NCBI RefSeq assembly: GCF_006265095.1
Contig: NZ_VCNK01000004.1
Span: forward strand, 62,001-126,000
Direction: 5' to 3'
Length of the DNA: 64,000 nt
From: Phaeobacter sp. B1627
GTDB taxonomy: Bacteria > Pseudomonadota > Alphaproteobacteria > Rhodobacterales > Rhodobacteraceae
Every line of letters starts with the position of its first letter. Positions within the stretch are counted from its first letter, which is position 1. Shown here one piece after another: positions 6,583 through 14,311 of this stretch. A program made the position numbers and the translations under genes. The notes under the pieces were generated by a model. It saw nothing but the letters and a program-made list of their open reading frames with translations, was not told the origin of the DNA and searched no databases.

Positions 6583-7386
6583 TCAATTGAAGTTGATGGA
6601 GATCGCAAATTGGAATTTTGACCCAGGCAGGCCATCGGGGGCTTTGGGAAACCGTTTGGCGCTGGAAATCGCGCGCAAGGCGGCCTGATCTATGGTCGGC
6701 ACACCGGACGACCGCACCACGCCATAGCTCACCAATTGACCCTGCCGGTTCACGGAGAGGCTGACGGTAACGGAACCTTTTTCCCGTGTCGGGCGCTTGC
6801 GGCGCTCTATGCGGGAGCGGATCTTTGCGCCCCAGACGGCCTGTAGTTTTGCCTGCTGGCCTTTGGACGCTGTCGACGTGCTGGAGGTTCCGGATATTCC
6901 TGCTTGCGAACTTCCGCCAGATCCTGCCGCGCGTTGTTCCGCTCGTCCGGCAGATGCCACCTTGGCTTTCTGAGCGGTAGCGGGAACCTCTTCTGGCTCT
7001 GGCTCTGGCTCTGGCTCTGGTTCGGGGGGCGGTGGCGGCGCGGTCTCAGTATCGATCACAGGCTGCACAACATCCTGTGGCGGCGCCATTGACAGACGAA
7101 CCTCTGCACGCGGTGCCGGTGTGGCATCGAGCTGAGGAAGCTCCGGCGGTGGTGCTTCGGTATCGGGTGTTTCCAGAACATCCTGCTCGATTGGCGGCGT
7201 TTCGGGGGGCTGCTCCCACCGCTTCACCATTTCCCGGACGGTCGGCGCAGCCCCCGCAAGAGACATGATGTATTCGCCACCGACGCCGCCGGCCTCGCTG
7301 CCCTCTTCCGGCAGGCTCGTGAACATGGCGACATGGGCCGCGACCGCAAGTGCACAGAATATGGTGGCTTCGAACCAGCGCTTCAT
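6583..7386 (-). CDS. tonB: TonB energy-transducing protein
   Basis: The 267-residue product has an N-terminal membrane anchor (about 5-25) and a long Pro/Glu-rich periplasmic spacer, with a run of alternating Pro-Glu near residues 120-135. A Ser/Gly-rich stretch follows, then a C-terminal TonB domain (about 180-267, with GSVTVSLSVNRQGQLVSYGVVRSSG). It couples the ExbB/ExbD motor to the outer-membrane receptor. It is the last gene of exbB-exbD-exbD-tonB and overlaps the second exbD by 4 nt. The Pro-Glu run is coded by a perfect 6-bp tandem repeat near 6996-7020 that could change length by slippage. Confidence 0.9.
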   Translation of the reverse strand: MKRWFEATIFCALAVAAHVAMFTSLPEEGSEAGGVGGEYIMSLAGAAPTVREMVKRWEQPPETPPIEQDVLETPDTEAPPPELPQLDATPAPRAEVRLSMAPPQDVVQPVIDTETAPPPPPEPEPEPEPEPEEVPATAQKAKVASAGRAEQRAAGSGGSSQAGISGTSSTSTASKGQQAKLQAVWGAKIRSRIERRKRPTREKGSVTVSLSVNRQGQLVSYGVVRSSGVPTIDQAALRAISSAKRFPKAPDGLPGSKFQFAISINFN

Positions 7387-7766
7387 TTCGGGCTCACCAC
7401 CAATTCGACCCGGGCAAATCCTGCAGCCGAGAGGTCCTTCAACAAGGCCGCGGCCTTCGCCGCCTCCAGGGCGCTGTCGGCCCGCAGTTGCAGGACAGCA
7501 TCCGAGGCTGAAACCTGCGCCAGGCGGGCAAGCGCCGCGTCGCCCTCAACCCCGTCAAATGACAGCCGACCGGTCTTGTCGACATAGAGTGTCGCTTCGG
7601 CTTCGACAGGCGCATCAAGATCCGCCGTCGGGGGCGTGATCTCGAACGGATCCGGTTGCGCAAGCCGGGAGGTCATCAGGAAAAAGATCAACAGAAGGAA
7701 GACAACATTGATCATTGGAACGATTGATTCTGCGCGCGGGCGGCGGGGGGCATCTGTCAGGTCCAT
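7383..7766 (-). CDS. exbD: ExbD-type biopolymer transport protein (second copy)
   Basis: The 127-residue product has a short cytoplasmic N-terminus, one membrane segment with the family motif IVPMINVVFLLLIFFLM, and a periplasmic ExbD domain. The usual motor Asp of the membrane helix (PMIDVVF) is Asn here (PMINVVF). The first ExbD copy next door keeps the Asp. The substitution suggests this copy has a structural or regulatory part in a mixed ExbD assembly and does not carry protons. It sits between the first exbD (6-nt gap) and tonB (4-nt overlap). Confidence 0.88.
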   Translation of the reverse strand: MDLTDAPRRPRAESIVPMINVVFLLLIFFLMTSRLAQPDPFEITPPTADLDAPVEAEATLYVDKTGRLSFDGVEGDAALARLAQVSASDAVLQLRADSALEAAKAAALLKDLSAAGFARVELVVSPK

Positions 7767-7772
7767 CGCCGA

Positions 7773-8150
7773 TCACTCCACCAATACCACCGAGGTATAG
7801 CCCTCGGATTTCAGCATTTCTGTCAGGGTTACAATCCGCTGCAGGGTCGCACCGTCTTTGCCCCGCAGGATCAGGACATCGGCTTTGGTCTCGATCAGAG
7901 GCGACAGCTCAGCGCCCAAAGCGGCTTGGGGCACGGGACGGCCGTTCAGGTATATCTGTTCCGGAGCCACATCGATGAGCCGTGGCGGACCGCTATAGTC
8001 GCCTCCGCCCGCCGCCAAAGGCAGGGGCAGCGCCGAGTCGACGCCAAACCGGGAGGCCAGCATAAAGAAGACCAACAACAGAAAGACGACATCGATCATC
8101 GGTGTCAGGCTCGGCTTGCGCGGAGGTCGGGAGGGAGTGTCGAGCAACAT
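7773..8150 (-). CDS. exbD: ExbD-type biopolymer transport protein (first copy)
   Basis: The 125-residue product has the motif LTPMIDVVFLLLVFFML in its single membrane helix, including the Asp needed for proton-driven motor function. A periplasmic ExbD domain follows, with DVLILRGKDGATLQRIVTLTEMLKSEGY. The gene lies 6 nt after exbB and 6 nt before the second, Asn-bearing exbD. It forms the stator with ExbB that powers TonB-dependent siderophore uptake. Confidence 0.9.
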   Translation of the reverse strand: MLLDTPSRPPRKPSLTPMIDVVFLLLVFFMLASRFGVDSALPLPLAAGGGDYSGPPRLIDVAPEQIYLNGRPVPQAALGAELSPLIETKADVLILRGKDGATLQRIVTLTEMLKSEGYTSVVLVE

Positions 8151-8156
8151 TGCCGA

Positions 8157-9122
8157 TCATTCCGCCGCAAGACGGATATTCTGCGGCGCTTCGCTGACGA
8201 ACAGCCGGGTCGCACTGTCCTCCACATCCCGCCGGATACGGTCGATCACCGCTTCGAACCAGGTCAGCGCGGCAGAGGCCGGGATGGCGACCGCCATACC
8301 CGCCGCAGTGGTCAAGAGCGCCTCCCAGATGCCGCCCGCGAGCATGGAGGGATCTGCTTTGGAGCCGGCTGTCTGCAGGGCCTGGAAGGCTGCGATCATG
8401 CCAAGCACTGTGCCCAGCAAACCGAGAAGTGGTGCGATGGTCGAAATCAACTCAAGCGCCCCCAGGCCGCTGCGGGCCGATCCCAGCTCGCGTTTGGCAA
8501 CTCGGGCCGTCTCTTCACGGGCGTGGTGATCGGGCAGGGAGCGCAATGCAGAAAGCGCCGCGTAGACGACCTTTGAGCGCACGCCGCGACGTCCGGCCAC
8601 GAGCGCAACGGCGCGATCTGCGTCCCCGGCTTCGTAGGCGGCGACCGCTTTGCGGGCCTTGCCGCGCGACCAGGCGCCAATCAAGGCCAAGCGCCAGATT
8701 TTCCACAGGATCAGCGCCAGGGTGATGACGGACAAGGCCGCGATCGCCCAGATTGACGGACCACCATTGCGCAGGAATGTTTTTGCGGTCTCCAGGGCGT
8801 CCAGCGCGCGATCCTGCATGTTTTCCGGGGTGATCTCGACTGCAACAGGCTCCGCCGCTGCGGTGACGTCCGGGACCGAAGCCGAGGGGGCGGGTGACAC
8901 GGCCGTCTCCTCTGCGGTGGTCGCCGCGGTGGCCGGCACAGTCACCTCGAGGTCTGTTTCCAGTGGCGTATCAGGGACTTGTGGCTGTTCGGGCGCGGTG
9001 GGCGCCACGAGCTCTGTCGCGAGGCTGGGAACGGGGGACAGGCCGCTGTCGGGGGCTGTTGTCTGGGCTTGGGCAAGCACTGGCAGCAGGAGGAATGTCG
9101 TCAAAAGAAGGGGCGTTTTCAT
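8157..9122 (-). CDS. exbB: ExbB/TolQ-family proton channel with N-terminal signal peptide
   Basis: The 321-residue product begins MKTPLLLTTFLLLPVLAQAQ, a cleavable signal peptide. About 90 residues of Ala/Pro/Thr/Glu-rich periplasmic linker follow, then the MotA/TolQ/ExbB core with a first helix near 125-150. Two more helices near 240-300 contain LISTIAPLLGLLGTVLGMIAAF and GGIWEALLTTAAGMAVAIPA. Signal-peptide versions of ExbB are common in alphaproteobacteria. The ATG at 9122 is chosen because it opens the signal peptide; the longer frame would bury it. It begins the exbB-exbD-exbD-tonB unit. Confidence 0.9.
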   Translation of the reverse strand: MKTPLLLTTFLLLPVLAQAQTTAPDSGLSPVPSLATELVAPTAPEQPQVPDTPLETDLEVTVPATAATTAEETAVSPAPSASVPDVTAAAEPVAVEITPENMQDRALDALETAKTFLRNGGPSIWAIAALSVITLALILWKIWRLALIGAWSRGKARKAVAAYEAGDADRAVALVAGRRGVRSKVVYAALSALRSLPDHHAREETARVAKRELGSARSGLGALELISTIAPLLGLLGTVLGMIAAFQALQTAGSKADPSMLAGGIWEALLTTAAGMAVAIPASAALTWFEAVIDRIRRDVEDSATRLFVSEAPQNIRLAAE

Positions 9123-9274
9123 ATCGGGCTCCGGGTCGCGGCAAGTGGCTCTGGTCTGCACGGCGAGTGACAGGAATTGGGACGCTGGCAGATAGGCTTG
9201 GCTACACGACACACCTGGGATAGGGAGAGGCCGCGATTGGCTACAGGAGGCGGTGACCTCCGGATCTGGCGCTT

Positions 9275-9303
9275 AATTTAGCATAGTATTTTTGTCAAGT
9301 TAA
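9275..9303 (-). promoter_or_regulatory. Candidate promoter for exbB-exbD-exbD-tonB
   Basis: The 180-nt gap between the siderophore-interacting gene and exbB has a marked AT-rich island at its upstream end. On the minus strand TTAACT, 17 nt and TAAATT can be read as -35 and -10 elements, with the -35 overlapping the upstream stop codon. This would allow energy-module expression apart from the uptake genes. No iron-box consensus is evident. Confidence 0.3.
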
Positions 9304-10373
9304 GCCTGTGTGCCGGAACTCGCCGGGCGAGTCCAGTAGGCTGCGATGTAGTGGTCTTTGGAGTTGATGCCGCAGGCTTTGATTTGCGCCCGGAGTTTCT
9401 GCGTTGCACTTTTTTCGGACGCAAACCAGATCATGTGATCCGCAAACGCAGCCATCTCTGCGATTGCCACATCTCCGAGATCCTGCCCTGAGTCCGCCGG
9501 GTGGTGGATGACTTCGATCCCCGCATGGTCCGGCAGCGGGTAGCTCTTGCTGTCGGGGCATGTATGCTCCAGCACCGCGCGTCCACGGGCTGTCGGGGGC
9601 AATGCCGCAAGGATTCTGGCGACCGCAGGGAACCCGGTTTCGTCGGAATAGATCGTGATGGATTCTGTCTGCGGAATGCCGCCGCCGCCAGGGCCGGTCA
9701 GGCCGACGCGGCTGCCGGGGGTCACGCTGCGGGCCCATTCCGTGGCCCGACCGCCGTCATGTTCGAAAATGTCAAACACCAGGCGCCCGGATTCCGCGTT
9801 CAGGTCGCGCACGGTATACACAGGACGGTGCAGCGACGCTGCTCCCTTTGGCCAGACGGTTGCGCCGGTCTCCGACTGATACGGCCATTCGGGATAGGCG
9901 AGGTCAGGAGCGGGCAGCGCCAGTCGGAAATGAATGGCGTCGGTGGTGAAATGGGCCAGATCCTCGGCCTGGCATACAACGCGCAGAAAACCGCCCGGAA
10001 GCTGGCTGACGTCTTGAACCGTGATGAACTGAAAATTCGGCGGCAGGCATCCCGCACTGTCCCCGGCATCCGACCACAATATTTTGCTCGCGGTATCAGG
10101 AGAGAGATGCGCGATTGTGTCGCTGAGACTTTCCTTGAGAACATAGAGCCAGTCAGCCCGGGTCGATCCGACCAGAACAGAACTGTCGGCGCCCTGACGT
10201 ACAAAGCTGTAGTTGCCATAGGCAGTTTCGATCTGAATTTCCTGATCAGTGTTGGTGATCAGCGGCAGGTCGTGCTCTTTGGCCATGGACAGGATCGTCG
10301 TCCGGACCGTGGCAAATGGCAGGCCCGGCAGCCGGGACTGAGTGTCGAAGGAAAAACGGTCTTGCATGGACAT
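9300..10373 (-). CDS. Siderophore-interacting protein (FAD ferric-siderophore reductase) with DUF2218-like N-terminus
   Basis: The product has 357 residues. The first 90 or so resemble the small DUF2218 domain. The C-terminal part (about 115-350) is a ViuB/YqjH-type reductase with an FAD-binding segment (RPVYTVRDLNAE, DIFEHDGGRATEWA, GSRVGLTGPGGG) and a siderophore-interacting NAD(P)H part (ADETG-like SDETGFPAVARILAALP, WFASEKSATQKLRA, AAYWTRP). It should release iron from imported ferric siderophore in the cytoplasm by reduction. It follows the ATPase gene by about 20 nt in the import operon. The siderophore type cannot be read from sequence. Confidence 0.87.
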   Translation of the reverse strand: MSMQDRFSFDTQSRLPGLPFATVRTTILSMAKEHDLPLITNTDQEIQIETAYGNYSFVRQGADSSVLVGSTRADWLYVLKESLSDTIAHLSPDTASKILWSDAGDSAGCLPPNFQFITVQDVSQLPGGFLRVVCQAEDLAHFTTDAIHFRLALPAPDLAYPEWPYQSETGATVWPKGAASLHRPVYTVRDLNAESGRLVFDIFEHDGGRATEWARSVTPGSRVGLTGPGGGGIPQTESITIYSDETGFPAVARILAALPPTARGRAVLEHTCPDSKSYPLPDHAGIEVIHHPADSGQDLGDVAIAEMAAFADHMIWFASEKSATQKLRAQIKACGINSKDHYIAAYWTRPASSGTQA

Positions 10374-10395
10374 GATCAGGCCTCTTCAGCTTGTT

Positions 10396-11178
10396 TCAGC
10401 TTGGAATGATGTGCGGGGTGCCGTGGTTGGGGTCGGCTATAATGGTGCAGGGCAAATCGAATACTTCATTCATCATGGCGTGGGTGATGACCTGCTGCGG
10501 CGGGCCTTCACTGTGGATGTCGCCGCCGCGCAGGGCGATGACGTGATCGCAGTAGCGGGCGGCGAGATTGATATCGTGCAGGACCATGGCAACCGTGCGC
10601 CCGGTCTCGCGGTTGAGCCTGCGCACAAGGTCCAGCAGCTCGATCTGATGCGGCAGGTCGAGATATGTGGTGGGTTCATCCAGCAATAGGATCTGAGTAT
10701 CCTGTGCCAATGCCATCGCAATCCACGCCCGCTGGCGCTGCCCGCCCGAGAGGGTGTCGAGCAAACGATTTTCCAATCCCTCCATCCCGGTCGCAGACAG
10801 AGCGCTCGCAACGGCTGCGGCATCTTCGGCCGAATGCTGGCGCCACGCGGATTGGTGGGGGGTGCGTCCCCGCAGAACGAGATCCCGCACGCTCAGGCCT
10901 TCTGGTGCAATCGGCGACTGGCCCAGAATGGCCAGCCTGCGGGCCACCGATTTGCTGTTCTGGTCAGCGATACTCTTGCCGTCGAGAATGACCTGGCCGT
11001 GGCTGGCCTTTTGCAGCCGCGCGAGGCTGCGAAGCAAGGTGGACTTGCCGCAGGCATTGGGGCCGACGATGGCCGTGACCGCGCCATCGGGGATCGCAAC
11101 CGAGAGGCTGTTCAGCACGGTCGTCCGCGCGAAGGTGACGCTCAGATCACGGGCGCTGATACGGGAGTGGTCAGCCAT
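10396..11178 (-). CDS. Iron-siderophore ABC transporter ATPase
   Basis: The 260-residue FepC/FecE-type ATPase has Walker A GPNACGKST (Ala in place of the more usual Gly), Q-loop ILGQ, signature LSGGQRQRAWIAMAL, Walker B ILLLDEPTTYLDL and switch His in VLHDINLAARYCDH. The ATG at 11178 (MADHSRIS) is favoured because it lies 2 nt after the permease stop; a longer form would overlap that gene. It powers import through the two FecCD permeases encoded upstream. Confidence 0.92.
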   Translation of the reverse strand: MADHSRISARDLSVTFARTTVLNSLSVAIPDGAVTAIVGPNACGKSTLLRSLARLQKASHGQVILDGKSIADQNSKSVARRLAILGQSPIAPEGLSVRDLVLRGRTPHQSAWRQHSAEDAAAVASALSATGMEGLENRLLDTLSGGQRQRAWIAMALAQDTQILLLDEPTTYLDLPHQIELLDLVRRLNRETGRTVAMVLHDINLAARYCDHVIALRGGDIHSEGPPQQVITHAMMNEVFDLPCTIIADPNHGTPHIIPS

Positions 11179-11180
11179 GT

Positions 11181-12215
11181 TCAGAGGGCTCCTTTGCGAA
11201 ACTGTGCGACGAGCAGCCACATCAGGACCGGTGCGCCGATCACGGCGGTGAACACGCCGGCAGGCAGCTGCACGATGGGAATAAGCCGGGCCGCTGTGTC
11301 GGCTCCCAGCGTGACGAGAGCGCCGACCAGCGCCGCTGCCGCGAGTACGGGGGCGCCGGTTCCCAGGATGCGGCGAGCCACCGGACCCGCAACAAAGGCA
11401 ACAAAGGGAAGGGGGCCTGCAACACTCACGGCGAGGGCGGCCAGCAATACCCCGGTGCAGGTAATGAGCAGCCGCAGAAGGGGAAGGCGAAAGCCGAACC
11501 CGCGCACGATGTCATCAGGCAGGACAAGTCGGTTCAGTGGGAACTGAAGCCAGAGGATGAGCGGCGTCAGCACCGCAAGGCCGCCCCAAATCAGAGCCGC
11601 ATCATTCAGGCTGCGGGCATTGAGCGATCCGGTCAGCCATTGTGCCATGTCAGCGGCGCGTCGTTCATCTGTCATGCTCAGCAACAAATCGCTGGTCGCG
11701 CTCAGGGTCAGGCTTGCACCGATACCGACCAGGATCAGGCGGTAGGGATCCAGCGCGTTCTCCCGCCGAGAGTCCCAGGCAAGCGCGAGTACCAGCGCCG
11801 CAGTCAGCAAGCCGCCGAGCAATGCCCAGGGCAAAACCAGCCGGGCAGAGCCGAAGATCAGGATGGCCAGCACGGCGCCACAACTTGCACCCGCGTTGAA
11901 CCCGATCACATCGGGCGAGGCCATCGGGTTGCGGAGCATCGATTGGAACATGGCACCTGACAGACCCAGAGCGGCCCCGGCACCGATCGCAACCAATATG
12001 CGCGGCAGGCGGTGATCAAGCAGGATCATCCGCGTGATAGTGTCCATCTCGCCCAGCAATGCAGTCCCTAAATCGGCGGCCCCGACCGGGAAACTCCCCA
12101 ATTGCAAGGCACCGAGTCCGGCGGCAATCACCAGAAGGGCGAGGCCGATACCGGTGGTTAGATTGCGCCTTGAGACCGGCATGGAAAAGGACCCCAGACG
12201 GAGAGGGAAAGTCAT
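11181..12215 (-). CDS. FecCD-family iron-siderophore permease (second subunit)
   Basis: The 344-residue FecCD/BtuC-type permease has about ten membrane helices. Family motifs include GAALGLSGAMFQSMLRNPMASPDVIGFNAGAS near 80-110 and VSVAGPLPFVAFVAGPVARRIL near 265-285. It overlaps the first permease by 4 nt (ATGA) and is followed after 2 nt by the ATPase. It pairs with the first permease to form the inner-membrane channel. Confidence 0.93.
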   Translation of the reverse strand: MTFPLRLGSFSMPVSRRNLTTGIGLALLVIAAGLGALQLGSFPVGAADLGTALLGEMDTITRMILLDHRLPRILVAIGAGAALGLSGAMFQSMLRNPMASPDVIGFNAGASCGAVLAILIFGSARLVLPWALLGGLLTAALVLALAWDSRRENALDPYRLILVGIGASLTLSATSDLLLSMTDERRAADMAQWLTGSLNARSLNDAALIWGGLAVLTPLILWLQFPLNRLVLPDDIVRGFGFRLPLLRLLITCTGVLLAALAVSVAGPLPFVAFVAGPVARRILGTGAPVLAAAALVGALVTLGADTAARLIPIVQLPAGVFTAVIGAPVLMWLLVAQFRKGAL

Positions 12216-13240
12216 AGCTTGCGCACTCCTTTGCTGCGGACCAGCCAGATCAAGACCGGGCCGCCCAGGATTGCGGACATCACGCCCGCCTGCATGTTAC
12301 CGCTAAAGACAGCCGACCGGGCAACTATGTCTGCGACACCCAGCATCGTGGCGCCATACACGCCGCTGAAGAGCGCCAGCCAGCGCATATCCGGGGGCGC
12401 TGTCGCACGGGCCAGATGCGGAACAATCAGTCCCACAAACGCAATGGGGCCTGCCATGGACACGGTCGCGGCACATAGAACAACGATCGCGCACCCTGTC
12501 AGCAACTGTAAAAGCCCGACGCGGACGCCCAACCCCTGGGCGGTGTCTTCGCCCAATTGCAATGCGTTGAGGCCAAATCCTGCGGCAAATGCGAGGAACA
12601 GCCCGATGGCAATGAAAGGAAGCAGCGCGGTGACCATGTCGGAGGTGACATTGTCAAATCCCCCAAGCACCCAAACGCGGTACACTTCCAGCGAGGACCG
12701 GCTGACCAGCAGCAAGCCCCGGATCAGCGCGAAAAACAAAGCGCTCACGGCGGCGCCTGCAAGGATCAGTCGCCCGGTGCGTGACGGCGCATTGCCCCCG
12801 AGAATGAACACCAGCACTGCCGCCAGGGCGGCACCAGAGAGGGCGCTCCAGAAGAATTGCGCCGGATCGGTTATGCGCAGCACAAATGTACACAGCACAA
12901 CCCCGAGCGCAGCCCCCGCATTTACCCCCAGAAGCCCCGGATCCGCGAGTGGGTTGCGTGTGAGCGCCTGCATCAATGCGCCAGCAACGCCGAGGCAACC
13001 TCCGCACAGAAGGGTTGCCGCTATGCGGGGCACACGGATCTGGCGCACGACAATATGATCGGGAGAGTCGGGGTCAAAAGCGACGAGGGCTTGCCACACC
13101 TGCTCCCATGACAGCGACCGTACCCCAAGGCGCAGGGCGACCACAGCGGTCAAGCCAACTGCAAGGACACCCAGCCCCAGCCAAAACAAACGGTGAAACT
13201 GCGCCCGAGGGGGCGCCATTGTGCCGGTCTCAGTGGCCAT
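12212..13240 (-). CDS. FecCD-family iron-siderophore permease (first subunit)
   Basis: The 342-residue permease contains LCGGCLGVAGALMQALTRNPLADPGLLGVNAGAALG and VSMAGPIAFVGLIVPHLAR, the standard FecCD motifs. The start overlaps the end of the binding-protein gene by 11 nt and the stop overlaps the second permease by 4 nt, so the four transport genes are tightly coupled. A cytoplasmic N-terminus of about 20 residues precedes the first helix. Confidence 0.93.
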   Translation of the reverse strand: MATETGTMAPPRAQFHRLFWLGLGVLAVGLTAVVALRLGVRSLSWEQVWQALVAFDPDSPDHIVVRQIRVPRIAATLLCGGCLGVAGALMQALTRNPLADPGLLGVNAGAALGVVLCTFVLRITDPAQFFWSALSGAALAAVLVFILGGNAPSRTGRLILAGAAVSALFFALIRGLLLVSRSSLEVYRVWVLGGFDNVTSDMVTALLPFIAIGLFLAFAAGFGLNALQLGEDTAQGLGVRVGLLQLLTGCAIVVLCAATVSMAGPIAFVGLIVPHLARATAPPDMRWLALFSGVYGATMLGVADIVARSAVFSGNMQAGVMSAILGGPVLIWLVRSKGVRKL

Positions 13241-14237
13241 CGGTCACGCCTCGGGCCAGGAGCCCGGCCTCTCTGGATGAGGTCACTTCGGTGGCGGGGT
13301 CCCCATCCATCGCCTGTTCGAGAAGGGGCACAAGCGTGTCGAGGGCGTATTCGATGCTGAGCGGGCTGGAGTGGGACAGTGCTGAGGTCAGCATCAGGCC
13401 GGAATATATCTCTCGCCCTTCGAGATAGGCCCGCATGAAGCGGCGGAGCGGCAAACGGTTCAGACGCGCCACCGATCCGCCCCCGTCGAGCCAGAGCAAA
13501 ACGTCCGCGTCGATCGGCGCCAGGTCTTCCTCTGGCACGATGTAGTAGGATTGGTTGAGCCCCCGGTAGGCAAGCACCGGTTCTGTCGGCACAAAACCGA
13601 GTTCGGCAAGGAATTTACCGCGAATGTCGTGCTGCGTATAGGCACCGATGGTCCCGGCCCAGACCATCAGCCCGGTCGCCCCCTGCCAGCTGGGGTGGTT
13701 TTGACGAAGCTCGGCGAAACGCTGTTCCAGACCGGCAACGATCTCCTCGGCCCGTTCGCTGCGTCCGGTGGCCTGGCCAAGGCGCAGCAGCATCTGCTGC
13801 CATGTCATGCCGTAGTCGCCGCTGCCGGGAGCGGTCGCGACGGTTGGTGCTATTTCTGAAAGCAGGGCGTATTCGCGCGCCGACATCCCGGACCATTGGC
13901 CAACGATCAAATCAGGGTCCATTGCCGCAATGGCTTCGATGTCGATTTCGCCTTGCATCACGATGGGGGTGCCGTCGCCCAAAGCCTCCTGTGCCCATGG
14001 CCAGACCCCATACGGAAAGGCGCCATACCATTTGCGCAGTGCATAGGGCACCACCCCAAGCGACAGCAGAAAGTCATGGCCGATGAAGCTGAGGGATACC
14101 ACGCGGGTCGGCTCTGTTTCGATCCTGGTGACGCCAAAAATATGTTCGATCTCGACTGGAAACGCCTGCGCAATACCCCTGTTGGGCAGCAGCGAGACGG
14201 CGCAGAGGCACATCAGTATGAACAGGTGACGCATCAA
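13230..14237 (-). CDS. Iron-siderophore periplasmic binding protein
   Basis: The 335-residue product has a signal peptide (MMRHLFILMCLCAVSLLPNRGIAQA) and a type III (FepB/FhuD-like) binding fold. Features include TRVVSLSFIGHDFLLSLGV near 43-60, DIEAIAAMDPDLIVGQWS near 100-117, the long interdomain helix region and a C-terminal SPLSIEYALDTLVPLLEQA. It delivers ferric siderophore from the receiver side of the outer membrane to the FecCD permeases. It lies 75 nt downstream of the receptor gene. Confidence 0.9.
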   Translation of the reverse strand: MMRHLFILMCLCAVSLLPNRGIAQAFPVEIEHIFGVTRIETEPTRVVSLSFIGHDFLLSLGVVPYALRKWYGAFPYGVWPWAQEALGDGTPIVMQGEIDIEAIAAMDPDLIVGQWSGMSAREYALLSEIAPTVATAPGSGDYGMTWQQMLLRLGQATGRSERAEEIVAGLEQRFAELRQNHPSWQGATGLMVWAGTIGAYTQHDIRGKFLAELGFVPTEPVLAYRGLNQSYYIVPEEDLAPIDADVLLWLDGGGSVARLNRLPLRRFMRAYLEGREIYSGLMLTSALSHSSPLSIEYALDTLVPLLEQAMDGDPATEVTSSREAGLLARGVTDGH

Positions 14238-14311
14238 AGGATCTTTGTGAGATATGGAGAGAAGAGGGGGAGGCGCCCCAAACGGTTGCAGTCTGGGGAA
14301 CCTGAGGTCGA

